From assembly GCA_964213345.1 (NCBI GenBank), contig CAXOVX010000008.1, forward strand, positions 1 to 37,265: a stretch of DNA of 37,265 bases, read 5' to 3'. The notes under the pieces are model-generated. The model ran no database searches. It was not told the origin of the DNA and saw only the letters and a program-made list of their open reading frames with translations. This DNA is from CAXOVX01 sp964213345 (lineage in GTDB: Bacteria > Pseudomonadota > Alphaproteobacteria > Rickettsiales > Midichloriaceae). The stretch's first letter is position 1; every line of letters begins with the position of its first letter. The translations under genes and the position numbers were made by a program. Positions 1 through 8,915 of the stretch are shown in pieces.

Positions 1-53
1 CTTGCACACTTTCATCAATAATACTTTAACTTATCCCATCTCGCAACAGCCCC
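1..53. repeat. Terminal remnant of an IS5-type element
   Basis: This stretch nearly duplicates 27800-27848, where it forms the end of a decayed IS5-family transposase element; both finish in CATCTCGCAACAGCCCC. Only the terminus lies in the window, so the rest of the element is to the left or lost. The first 17 codons of the open frame that continues into the toxin fragment are IS-derived and not part of the original protein. Confidence 0.6.
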
Positions 54-601
54 ATAACAGCACATATACGATAAATATAACAACGCAGAACCACATCTGG
101 AACAAACAGCATTCCAGGATCCCAGCGATAGCTGCTTGTCTAGAAAACCCAGCCTGCACTGCAACAGCATTGCTGCTGGCTAAAATTGCTGGCAATGCAT
201 CGGTGGATGCTGGTGTCGCAACTAAAGAGTTTGTAAAACACTGGTTTACTTATGATAAATCCGAAGGTGATAAGTCAGATAATTCCGCCACAAAAGATAA
301 AATAAAACAAGATATTGGCGGAGGTGGCACCTCCAGCCATGATCCTGATGATGATGACAGGCCTTCGGTAAAAGAGGGTAAAACACTTAATCAAATGGAG
401 TAGGAGGTAAAGCAAGACCAGGCTCCGAGAGGAATTGATAGAGTTGACAAAGGCAAAGGGGATGAAAAACCACATGTGCATTTCAACAACAATAAGGCTG
501 CATTAAACAATGGTGGTACGTGGAAACATCACTCTATAGAACTAACTAAAGAACAAAAAATATGGCTTCAAAAAAATGGATGGAGGTTGCCAAATGGTTG
601 A
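54..601 (+). pseudogene. C-terminal fragment of a CdiA/FhaB-like polymorphic toxin
   Basis: The open frame from about 54 to 403 encodes a segment with a short ACLENPACTA motif, an alanine/glycine-rich stretch and a Gly/Asp-rich linker (GGGGTSSHDPDDDD), resembling the pre-toxin region of large contact-dependent-inhibition exoproteins. A TAG at 401-403 interrupts it. The same frame then reopens and encodes a compact domain with DRVDKGKGDEKPHVHF, a GTWKHH motif and a KNGWRLP tail, ending in TGA at 599-601. This HVHF / TWKH / GW-LP layout is typical of small C-terminal domains on Rhs- and CdiA-type toxins. Around 395-440 a neighbouring frame reads GVGGKARPGS, so paired indels as well as the TAG may have broken the gene. 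The 5' part has been replaced by an IS5 end. The enzymatic activity is unknown; His residues of HVHF are candidate catalytic positions by inference only. The downstream immunity ORF overlaps its last codons, as expected for a toxin-immunity pair. Confidence 0.6.
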
Positions 602-965
602 ATTTGACAGTGCAAAAGAATGGTTTGCAAAGGTTTATTTAGAACAAAAAAATTTCAAATCAATTGGTATGAATTTAGACTATTTTTTAGATAAAAACAG
701 TGATCCTCTTTGTTTTGTGAAGAAAGGCATAGAAATGTTGTATGAATTAATAGAATTGTGTGAGAAAGAGGGGATATTAGAAAAAATTATGCCATCTATA
801 GTTATTCCGTTAAAATACGTTGAAAGTACAGAAATAACGATTTTTGATCCGAGGACATTTATTTTGGAAGATGAGTTACATGATATGAGTCCAGGTGATA
901 TATATTTGACCGGACGTGATGGGGCAAAGTGTTATGTAATAAAAAGGAGTACAGATGTCATATAA
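594..965 (+). CDS. Candidate immunity protein for the upstream toxin domain
   Basis: The ORF starts at ATG 594, overlapping the toxin stop at 599-601 by 8 bp, and encodes about 123 residues beginning MVEFDSAKEWF. An ATG at 576 in the same frame is possible but would sit deep in the toxin coding sequence. The product is small, acidic, has no signal peptide or membrane helix, and has the position and size expected of a polymorphic-toxin immunity protein. I do not recognise the family, so the role rests on context. It ends abruptly at 965. The open frame at 929-1120 continues with plausible protein sequence (INIQWPVPLHRN...), so the gene may have been about 175 codons long and be frameshifted near 930-965. 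Confidence 0.5.
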   Translation: MVEFDSAKEWFAKVYLEQKNFKSIGMNLDYFLDKNSDPLCFVKKGIEMLYELIELCEKEGILEKIMPSIVIPLKYVESTEITIFDPRTFILEDELHDMSPGDIYLTGRDGAKCYVIKRSTDVI

Positions 966-1120
966 ATATTCAATGGCCAGTTCCTTTGCATAGGAATTGC
1001 AAGGCTTATTATATCTGTATTCGCGATGAAGAATACTTAAAGAATAATTGGCGGGAATTTTGGAGAGGAATCTACATAGAACATTACACAGATGATCTTT
1101 TGAAGTTTTGTGAAAATTAA
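929..1120 (+). pseudogene. Probable frameshifted C-terminal part of the immunity gene
   Basis: This frame overlaps the end of the 594-965 ORF and stays open to TAA at 1118-1120. It encodes a charged, aromatic-rich stretch (YYICIRDEEYLKNNW, FWRGIYIEHYTDD) with no start codon placed like an independent gene. Its composition matches the preceding ORF. I read it as the displaced C-terminus of the same protein. A separate small gene cannot be excluded. Confidence 0.35.
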
Positions 1121-1413
1121 ATAGAACTAGTGTTATACTCCACCATCCTCATATCATTCAGGTGTTAGAGATATATATAGATCGTAATGTTAAAAAATAT
1201 CAAAAATAGATATTGCAATTATAACGAGTGCAATTTACATTAAAAGTTGTCGGAAACGACACTCATAGATGGTGCGTCTTATCCCATAAAGCCTTCCCGT
1301 AATTCGTCTCATGAAGTGCACCTCAGAAAAATTAATTGAAATAGAGCAAGTAGTTGAGTAGTGCTAAGAGAGGGGGTTGCAGCACTAGGTGGTGGAAGTG
1401 AAGCAAAACACAT
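1121..1413. other. Spacer with no recognisable gene
   Basis: No convincing ORF, RNA gene or element end was seen here. The right part (about 1370-1413) drifts into GGGSEA-like coding remnants on the + strand that belong to the adhesin shards described next. Confidence 0.4.
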
Positions 1414-1547
1414 TAATACGCTATTTGGAGGGAGGGATGCTAGCACTTACATCAACTTCCCTCCCATGAATCTGCAGTCCCTCTATCGCCAGCTTATCAT
1501 TTATCACCATATGTATCTTGGCGTCCTTCCCTCCAAATAGCGTATTA
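1414..1547. repeat. Long inverted repeat: 24-bp arms, 86-bp loop
   Basis: The arm TAATACGCTATTTGGAGGGA(GGGA) at 1414-1437 recurs inverted at 1524-1547 with one mismatch. Read on either strand the arm encodes the peptide NTLFGG(K/R)DA. The repeat is therefore two oppositely oriented copies of one coding segment of an adhesin-like repeat protein, not a regulatory hairpin. Confidence 0.7.
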
Positions 1548-1570
1548 CCCCTCCGTATCTCATCCCTATT
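1438..1570 (-). pseudogene. Inverted fragment of adhesin-type repeat gene
   Basis: Read on the minus strand, this segment encodes NTLFGGKDAKIH, then LAIEGLQIHGREVDVSA. The + strand at about 1750-1790 encodes the matching IHGKEVDVSAGEIEIRD. The two are diverged copies (for example GGGAGGGAAGTTGATGT versus GGGAAGGAAGTTGATGT) in opposite orientation. The repeat style resembles beta-helical exoproteins of the FhaB/CdiA type. It is a shard with no start or stop of its own. Confidence 0.5.
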
Positions 1571-1740
1571 TTGCGTCATATCACTTCCGCTGAATCCAGC
1601 TCCAACGCTCCCACTTACTGGATGTCACATCAAATGAGCTACTCTTTGTATATGTGCTGTAGTCTTGCTTGTCTGCTTACTACCCTCAAACTTTGCACTC
1701 TTCGCCTCCACATACGCATCCCTCGCACCACTCACCTCAA

Positions 1741-2594
1741 CTCCTTGGAAATACATGGGAAGGAAGTTGATGTGAGTGCAGGCGAGATTGAGATAAGGGA
1801 TGTGCTGGATGAGGTGAGGAGTGAGATGACGGCGGATGGGGTGAGGATTTGGAATTACTGCAACATGGAATACTACTGCAGAGTTGCAGAGGGCTGCTGC
1901 TGCCGTGGGTGGTGAGAAGGATGTGGGAAACTCTGGTGTAGGTGATATAGCAAGTGCTGGTGGTACAACTGGCAGCGCTATAACTGGTGCGGTGGTATAC
2001 TGGGTGGTAAATTCGGCGTTATGCTGGATGCTGGAAAAAATGCAGATGCTATAACTGGTGGTGCTATAACTAGTGGTAATTTTGGTGTTATGCCATACGG
2101 CTCATTCACCCATACAGAACAAGTAGAAGCTAGTGGATTGGTGAAATTTATAAGCGGTATAACTGGCGAAAGCGTTAAGATAACGACGGGAAAACTACTG
2201 TATAAGATTGGGGATGACGGGAAAACTGCAATTACAGAAGATCCAAATACCTTGCTACTAGCACAAACGGTACATGATCTTGGGCAGGAATATGGTGGTG
2301 ACGCAGTTACCAACGCATTCAAGAATAGTTTAGAAAAGCTCGAGCATCTGCAAGAAGGGGCAATATACTGTAAAAGACGGTAAAATGTACGTTACACTGC
2401 CAAATAAGGGCGTTGTAAAAACATCTGTTGGTGTGGCAACTGGTACCGAAATAGTACTGGAGATAGCCAACGCTGGCACACAAGGCGCGATAAAAATCGG
2501 CAAATTCTTTGTGCGAATGAACCCTTGGGTCGCAGCAACCCTGCCCGCATATGAAATATACGATTTTGCTGTAAATCATATACCACATCCATAG
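1741..2594 (+). pseudogene. Frameshifted FhaB/CdiA-like exoprotein remnant
   Basis: Coding sense is preserved across at least three frames. First comes GKEVDVSAGEIEIRD at about 1760-1850. From about 1855 a second frame reads TATWNTTAELQRAAAAVGG and SAITGAV. A shift near 1990 leads to GGILGGKFGVMLDAGKNADA and the long frame at 2021-2383. A one-base shift in the GGGG run near 2357 leads to QYTVKDGKMYVTLPNKG in the frame ending at 2594. The last part carries Gly/Ala-rich hydrophobic stretches as in pre-toxin regions. The final stop (2592-2594) lies where the IS630 remnant begins. No functional product is expected. Confidence 0.55.
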
Positions 2595-2599
2595 CATCT

Positions 2600-2881
2600 G
2601 ATAAAGAAAGAAGAGTATTTTTCAATATTTTGCCTATCAACACCTTCTATTTTGCCAAAATTTCCTCGATCGGATTTAAATCTGGCGAATAAGGAGGTAA
2701 AAATAACAGATGATATTTTGCCTCTTCTATCAATTTTTTTTGTATTTTGTGGTTTATGGAAGTTAGTGTTATCTATAATGACCGTCTGGCCAAGCTTTAA
2801 CGCAGGTAGCAGAAATTTCTCAACCCAAAATCAAATAACTCCATACACAATTATCTTTATAGCGCATCGCTGCTATAATTT
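2600..2881 (-). pseudogene. IS630-family transposase, C-terminal half
   Basis: The minus strand encodes IIAAMRYKDN, WVEKFLLPALKLGQT, VIIDNTNFHKPQNTKK, LIEEAKYHLLFLPPYSPDLN and PIEEILAK in order. The IIDN Asp and the LPPYSPDLNPIE motif are hallmarks of IS630/Tc1-mariner DDE transposases. Frames change twice, near 2835 and at the A-run near 2735. The N-terminal half is absent here; a MITE copy starts directly at its 5' side (2883). Confidence 0.8.
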
Positions 2882-2882
2882 T

Positions 2883-3008
2883 ATACCAAGTCCACTTTTT
2901 AACGCCCACGTCGTCGTGCTTCGATTCAGGCTCAGTCATGTAGTTCACTACACTCCTTCACCTTCACCATCGCACTCCTAGTGCTCATTTAAAAATTCGA
3001 CTTGGTAT
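2883..3008 (-). mobile_element. MITE copy A (ATACCAA family)
   Basis: This is a 126-bp unit running from ATACCAAGTCC to CGACTTGGTAT, with imperfect TIRs. The inner block TTCAGGCTCAGTCATG is the reverse complement of CATGACTGAGCCTGAA found in the other copies, so it lies in opposite orientation. An extra TACTTGGTAT follows at 3009-3018. There is no ORF of its own. Confidence 0.75.
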
Positions 3009-3039
3009 TACTTGGTATTATTTAGGAAAAATCGGAAAT

Positions 3040-3110
3040 TAACACAGAAAGAAATATGTGCAAGGATATGTGAAAAAAGGCAGGGAAATATATAATTTCA
3101 TCTAGATATC
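3040..3110 (+). pseudogene. IS630 transposase fragment
   Basis: The block GGATATGTGAAAAAAGGCAG and the following ATATATAATTTCATCT closely match 23398-23440, which encodes GYVKKDREIYDF of an IS630-type transposase. The fragment is cut at 3111 by the IS5-derived mini-element and is in the opposite orientation to the other IS630 half at 2600-2881. Confidence 0.55.
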
Positions 3111-3201
3111 GACCCTTTGCACACTAAGATGCGTTATTAAATCTTCCATATTTATGCTATGTAGCCGCTCTCTTACTTTTTCTTGAGTGATGCAAAGGGT
3201 C
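3111..3201 (-). mobile_element. 91-bp IS5-derived mini-element with perfect TIRs
   Basis: It begins GACCCTTTGCA and ends TGCAAAGGGTC. Its reverse complement closely follows the left end of the IS5-family element at 6648-6735, including the AAATATGGAAGATTTA block and the ATCTTAGT that follows. It is a non-autonomous derivative made of an IS end plus a copied TIR, with no coding capacity. Confidence 0.75.
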
Positions 3202-3230
3202 TGTTCTTTTTCTTGCACTCCGAAAACTAA

Positions 3231-3258
3231 AAATTTTATCTTGCAACAGTCCCTTAAT
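3231..3258. repeat. Solo IS-end remnant
   Basis: TTTTATCTTGCAACAGTCCC is shared with 31515-31534 (TTTTATCTTGCAACAGTCTC) and resembles the IS5-type end CATCTCGCAACAGCCCC at 37-53 and 27832-27848. It probably marks an old insertion or deletion boundary. Confidence 0.5.
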
Positions 3259-3261
3259 CTA

Positions 3262-3341
3262 AGTTACATCTACTTATTGATACCAAGGGATTACCAGAAG
3301 ATAAAAAAATAATCCTAAAAAATTATGCAATTACGGACTAA
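3262..3341 (+). pseudogene. 3' shard of an unidentified gene
   Basis: Directly after the IS end one frame reads LLIDTKGLPEDKKIILKNY and a few more residues to TAA at 3339-3341. The composition is protein-like and has no start, suggesting the last ~25 codons of a gene cut off by the IS. I do not recognise the protein. Confidence 0.3.
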
Positions 3342-3463
3342 AATGTCATGATACAGCCATTAGCTGATTGTACTTAAAATCAGTTTTTACGGTGATTTTT
3401 ATCAAAAGAACCATAAGCAAGTGTTTGTATGAGCATATAAGAAAAAAATATCAAGTTTACCAG

Positions 3464-3492
3464 TTGACTCTATACGAATAATCATGTACACG
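3464..3492 (+). promoter_or_regulatory. Possible 16S promoter
   Basis: TTGACT at 3464-3469 is a good -35 box. TACACG lies 17 bp downstream at 3487-3492, but matches the -10 consensus poorly; CTATAT slightly further on is an alternative. It lies about 40 bp before the processing stem. Confidence 0.3.
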
Positions 3493-3531
3493 CTATATAT
3501 GTGACATATCAATGCTATTTGAAAAGTTTAG

Positions 3532-3555
3532 AATAAGAACAATAAGACGGTGGTA
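3532..3555 (+). other. Left arm of 16S processing stem
   Basis: AATAAGAACAATAAGACGGT plus GGTA pairs with 5108-5131 downstream of the gene with a single non-Watson-Crick position (a G-U). Such a stem around pre-16S RNA is the expected RNase III substrate. Confidence 0.75.
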
Positions 3556-3585
3556 ATTCGCGAGCCAGACTAAAATCTGGAATCA

Positions 3586-5087
<1,502 letters not shown>

Positions 5088-5107
5088 AAAGACAGTAAAA
5101 TTGTAGA

Positions 5108-5131
5108 TACCACCGTCTTGTTGTTCTTATT
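5108..5131 (+). other. Right arm of 16S processing stem
   Basis: TACCACCGTCTTGTTGTTCT plus TATT is the reverse complement of 3532-3555 apart from one position. The rest of the spacer to 5337 contains no gene. Confidence 0.75.
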
Positions 5132-5337
5132 AAAAAGCTTGTTTTCATCTTCGTTCTCGTTTTTTTTGCCGCACTTCGTAATAACTAGATAATCGTGAGG
5201 CTCTAGTGGTTGGTGTTGTTTACTAGTGATTAGATTAGTTTATTTACTCATTATCTGCTTGCCAATATATTGGATATCACCTACCTTGTACAGGTTATAC
5301 AAAGTCTAATCTTTAGTATTGTTTCAGGAGCACATAT

Positions 5338-6648
5338 ATGGCTGAATCTAAAAAATCAAGCAGTAGTACACTGTATGCGGAGTCTATGGAGTTTCATAGT
5401 AGAGAACCAAAAGGCAAACTGGCTTTAAAGCTTACAAAACCGCTAAATAATCAACGTGATTTGTCGCTTGCTTATTCTCCTGGAGTAGCTGCTCCATGCT
5501 TGGCAATTAAAGATGATAAAGAATTGGCATATGAATATACTTCAAAAGGTAATCTTGTAGCTGTTATTAGCAACGGCACAGCAGTTTTGGGCTTAGGTAA
5601 TATAGGTGCACTTGCTTCTAAGCCGGTAATGGAAGGGAAATCTGTACTGTTTAAGCGTTTTGCCGATATAGATTCGATAGATGTTGAAGTTGATACGCAA
5701 AATCCTCAAGAATTCATAAATGTAGTACGAAATATAGGCTTGACCTATGGGGGCATTAACTTAGAAGATATTAAAGCCCCAGAGTGTTTTATTATAGAAA
5801 AAGAGCTAAAAAAATTACTCGACATACCAGTATTTCATGATGATCAACATGGTACTGCGATAATAGTAGCAGCAGGATTGATAAACGCAGCTAACTTGAC
5901 CAATCGTAAATTTGAAGATATGAAAATTGCAGTGAGTGGAGCTGGAGCCGCAGCAATCGCATGCATAAATCTTATAAAAAGCTTAGGTGTAAAACACGAA
6001 AATGTCATTCTATGCGATACAAAAGGTGTAATATACAAAGGCCGTACCGATGGCATGAATGAGTGGAAGGCAGCTCATGCAATAAACACTGAGGCTAGGA
6101 CTTTGGCTGACGCCATGAGATATGTTGACGTATTTTTGGGACTTTCAACAAGGGGAGTAGTCACAAAAACAATGGTGGCTTCTATGGCACCGTCGCCCAT
6201 AATTTTTGCCATGGCTAACCCCGAACCGGAAATATTACCAGAGGAAGTAAAAGAAGTGAGAAGTGATGTTATAGTTGCAACGGGTCGTTCGGATTATCCT
6301 AATCAGGTTAATAATGTGATGGGATTTCCATATATATTCCGTGGAGCTTTGGATGTACGTGCAAGTACAATTAATGAAGAAATGAAAATTGCAGCAGCAT
6401 ACGCCATAGCAAATTTGGCTAGAAAAGATGTTACAGATGAGATAGTAAAAGCTTATGGTGGAACTAGATATAAGTACTCTACTAATTATATAATACCGGT
6501 ACCATTTGATTCTCGTTTAATGCAGGAAGTGCCTGTAGCAGTAGCGCAAGCAGCGATGAAAACGGGAGTAGCACGTAAGCCAATTCGCGACTTTGATGAA
6601 TACAAGCTCAGTTTAGCAAAAAGACTACTTCAACCGTCTAGTCAATAG
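5338..6648 (+). CDS. maeB: NADP-dependent malic enzyme, lacking the C-terminal PTA domain
   Basis: This enzyme oxidatively decarboxylates malate to pyruvate, linking the TCA cycle to pyruvate in the cytoplasm. The 436 residues contain the malic N-terminal domain (SLAYSPGVAAPC near 42-53, FHDDQHGTAI near 166) and an NAD(P)-binding Rossmann domain (AVSGAGAAAIA near 201, ANPEPEI near 294). AGGAG at 5326-5330 lies 7 bp before the ATG. MaeB proteins usually run to about 750-770 residues, with a phosphotransacetylase-like C-terminal domain. Here the protein stops in the linker after the malic module. The G of its TAG stop (6648) is the first base of an IS5 TIR, so the insertion probably removed the PTA-like half. 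The catalytic module looks complete and could still work, as single-module malic enzymes exist. Loss of allosteric control is an inference. Confidence 0.93.
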   Translation: MAESKKSSSSTLYAESMEFHSREPKGKLALKLTKPLNNQRDLSLAYSPGVAAPCLAIKDDKELAYEYTSKGNLVAVISNGTAVLGLGNIGALASKPVMEGKSVLFKRFADIDSIDVEVDTQNPQEFINVVRNIGLTYGGINLEDIKAPECFIIEKELKKLLDIPVFHDDQHGTAIIVAAGLINAANLTNRKFEDMKIAVSGAGAAAIACINLIKSLGVKHENVILCDTKGVIYKGRTDGMNEWKAAHAINTEARTLADAMRYVDVFLGLSTRGVVTKTMVASMAPSPIIFAMANPEPEILPEEVKEVRSDVIVATGRSDYPNQVNNVMGFPYIFRGALDVRASTINEEMKIAAAYAIANLARKDVTDEIVKAYGGTRYKYSTNYIIPVPFDSRLMQEVPVAVAQAAMKTGVARKPIRDFDEYKLSLAKRLLQPSSQ

Positions 6649-7350
6649 ACCTTTTGCATAATTCAAGAAGAAGTAGGAGGGTGGTTGTACGGTACAAATA
6701 TGGAAGATTTAGTAACCATCTTAGTTGAGACGAAGCGAAGTTATTATAGTGGGAAGAAGGTTAAGTATGCAAGATCGTTTACTTAGGCACTGGAGTACTT
6801 AAAGCATATTTTCATATTGCGCAAGATTACAGGATTAGTGAAAAATTGGGTGGATTGATGATGCTTTCGGTTAGGGCAAGATTTTGCCATGACCTGGAGG
6901 GAAATCTTTACTCAAAAATGGCACCAAATATGAAATTATTGTTGTTGATGCAACAGAAACTCCTATTGGACGTTCCAAAAAAAACAAGGATATTTCTGCT
7001 TAGGTAAGGAAAAAGACATTCTCAGATTATTGTGAATAAACAAAATAAAGAAATAATTTGTACAGCATTTTTAAATAAAAACGTCTGAGATTATTTGAAG
7101 AGTGCAGTATATATTGTTTTGCCAACTACGAATATAAAGGCTGGTACTGGCTTTCAAGGATTACAAAAAAACTACAGAAAATCCGAATTTGACACAGAAA
7201 GAAATAGGTGCGATGGTCGAAATGACTACAACTGGCATATGTCTAGAATATATTCGAAGGAGAACTTTGTAACCCGAGCATCCGTAATAGAAGTCAAGAA
7301 GTGGATAATAAAAGAAAGAAAATCAGTAAAACCACTCTCAGATTACTAAC
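6648..7350 (+). pseudogene. Decayed IS5-family element with transposase remnants
   Basis: The left TIR GACCTTTTGCA starts at 6648. Coding sense for an IS5-type DDE transposase is visible in changing frames: SYYSGKKVKYARSFT near 6740, RVRQDFAMTWREIF near 6865, then KYEIIVVDATETPIGRSKKN at 6929-6990. The last of these, with the Asp of the VVDATE motif, is followed by NKQNKEIICTAF in a shifted frame near 7035. Multiple frameshifts and stops make it inactive. No matching right TIR was found; the right boundary near 7350 is approximate. Confidence 0.75.
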
Positions 7351-7614
7351 TTCCAAAGCTTTATCTACAATAGGTAAGTAAAGATAAAGTGATGCCTTAC
7401 AACATCAACATCAATATAAGTTGCCATAAAACCAGTTTGTATAGTATATTTTGCAATGGAATATGCTACTTCATACGCAAGGTAAACCTTTCGGCATCCG
7501 TTCGTAGCATACCTGAGAGTGGGTCTTTCCTCGGGGTCGAACTCTATGCTTCAAATATGGATATAGTTTATCCACTCTTGCCTAAATATCACTGATCACA
7601 TCATAATTCTGGCA
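7351..7614. other. Unassigned stretch
   Basis: No firm gene. On the minus strand at about 7408-7560 an open stretch reads FDPEERPTLRYATNG and VYLAYEVAYSIAKYT, which looks protein-like but has no recognisable family, start or stop context. The block is locally more GC-rich than its surroundings. Confidence 0.25.
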
Positions 7615-7820
7615 ACTTTATCGCATGTATTTTGGATTAGAACAGAAAAAGAGATAGAAGGTTTGGAAGATTTGGGGCAGTATGCACAAAGAGAAGATGG
7701 AATATACTAGAGCATTCCAAACGGATGTCTGGTATGTTCAAGCTCGAATTGGCCCTTGAGTACCGCAGAAACAGTTTCTACGATTGAGTGCTTTCGTTTT
7801 ATAGATTTGATTTTACCTAA
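7615..7820 (-). pseudogene. IS982 transposase 3' fragment
   Basis: On the minus strand this reads RKHSIVETVSAVLKGQFELE, HTRHPFGML and SSKPSISF. It matches the C-terminal end of the IS982 fragment at 28085-28265 and of the transposase at 16974-17627. The 5' part of the element and its TIR are missing. Confidence 0.65.
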
Positions 7821-7918
7821 AATACATCGTTCTTATTCTTACATAAGAATAAGAATTACTAAGAATTCCGGAGCAAAACTAAACTTCATCTATCCCGAGT
7901 TTACTCAGGCCTCTTTTC

Positions 7919-8914
7919 AACCCAAAGCATAGATAAGATTAGAAGATAATAGTGGTTGAGATAGTGGGTTTATAGTGAGATAATTGGTATAAAATCAAAC
8001 AAGATATAGGATTGAAATAAGCATTTTCCACAGATCTGAATCTATGGTGCCATAATCTCTGAAATTGCTTGGGTTTGTCAAATATAGTTTCAACAATTGT
8101 ACGTTTATAGAGCAAAAACTTATCTTGTAGGAGTAATAATTTATTTTTCGTGTTCTTCTTAAGCCTCGTAATGAGCAACAAATCTTGATCTAACAGCTGT
8201 GTTGTTAATTTTTTTGAGATATATCCTTTATCGCCAAATAATTTCCCCCACAAACCCTTTACCATGGTCAAGACAGGCTTTCTGTCGTCAACATTACCAG
8301 GTGTAATTCTGATGGAAACAAATTCGCTTTTATCATTGAAAATTGTGTGTAATTTCAGAACATAAAACCAACCGGTGCTTTTTCTACTTTTTGCAGCAAT
8401 TCCACGAAAAATATTATGTCTACTGCCGCGTAGATCCTTACATGTATCAAGTGGTGTAGAATCAATAAATTGGATACCAGAAACTTCTCCGGTAATGCAT
8501 TGCAATAAGCAACATAATATAGGCAAAATACGCTACAATACGGCTACAAACCTATCATACAACAATAAATTTTTGAAATCTCTCCGGTGTTTTACATACA
8601 CATAAAACAACTAAACTTACTCCAACTAAACTTACTCTCTTGGTAGCCTAATAGAGTAAGTTTAGTTATAGTCACTATCTCGCTAAGACTCATATGCCCA
8701 CTCCTGCACATATGGCTTTTCTTATCTTTCTTTATATATTCCAATAAATGGGCTCTCCACCAGGGGACGAATCCTTTGCAAAAATCATCGACATAGCAAT
8801 ATATTCCTGTAAAACCTATTTCCATATGCTTCCTCGTTGTTACCCTTTATCGGCTTCTTTAAACAGATATCATATCTCCATCTTATATCCATTCCTTAGC
8901 CCTTACTTCGGGTT
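7919..8914 (-). mobile_element. IS982-family insertion sequence, copy 1
   Basis: The 996-bp element has imperfect TIRs: AACCCAAAGCATAG at 7919 and the inverse CTTACTTCGGGTT ending at 8914. Copy 3 (34756-35726) has the cleaner form AACCCGAAGTATGG / CCTTAGTTCGGGTT. It inserted immediately behind ruvC, whose stop codon begins 1 bp beyond the TIR. No clear target duplication was seen. Confidence 0.85.
7939..8825 (-). pseudogene. IS982 transposase, broken (copy 1)
   Basis: The N-terminal part at 8592-8825 encodes CYVDDFCKGF and SLSEIVTIT. The C-terminal part at 7939-8526 encodes FIDSTPLDTCKD, FRGIAAKSRKSTGWF, TPGNVDDRKPVL, KLFGDKGYIS and YKRTIVET. The IDST Asp, the GNVDD block and the late Glu are the DDE catalytic framework of IS982. 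The halves are separated by a frameshift near 8595, a 12-13 bp tandem duplication (ACTAAACTTACT around 8608-8635) and an in-frame TAG where copy 3 has AAG. It is inactive. Confidence 0.8.
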
Positions 8915-8915
8915 G

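Larger units (their letters stand above)
3342..3585. other. 16S upstream region
   Basis: AT-rich spacer with no ORF. It contains the probable rRNA promoter zone and the left arm of the processing stem, listed separately. Confidence 0.4.

Noticed and set aside
1414..1547. Inverted repeat read as a terminator or riboswitch
   Set aside because: The arms are 86 bp apart and code for the same peptide on opposite strands, so coding-repeat inversion explains them better.
2652..2981. 109-residue + strand ORF
   Set aside because: It lies antisense to the IS630 transposase remnant and across MITE copy A.
5088..5337. Search for 23S, 5S or tRNA-Ile/Ala downstream of 16S
   Set aside because: Nothing resembling them follows; only the right arm of the processing stem and spacer precede maeB.
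7500..7570. GC-richer block with GGTCGAAC resembling a tRNA T-loop
   Set aside because: No acceptor stem, D-arm or anticodon stem can be built around it.
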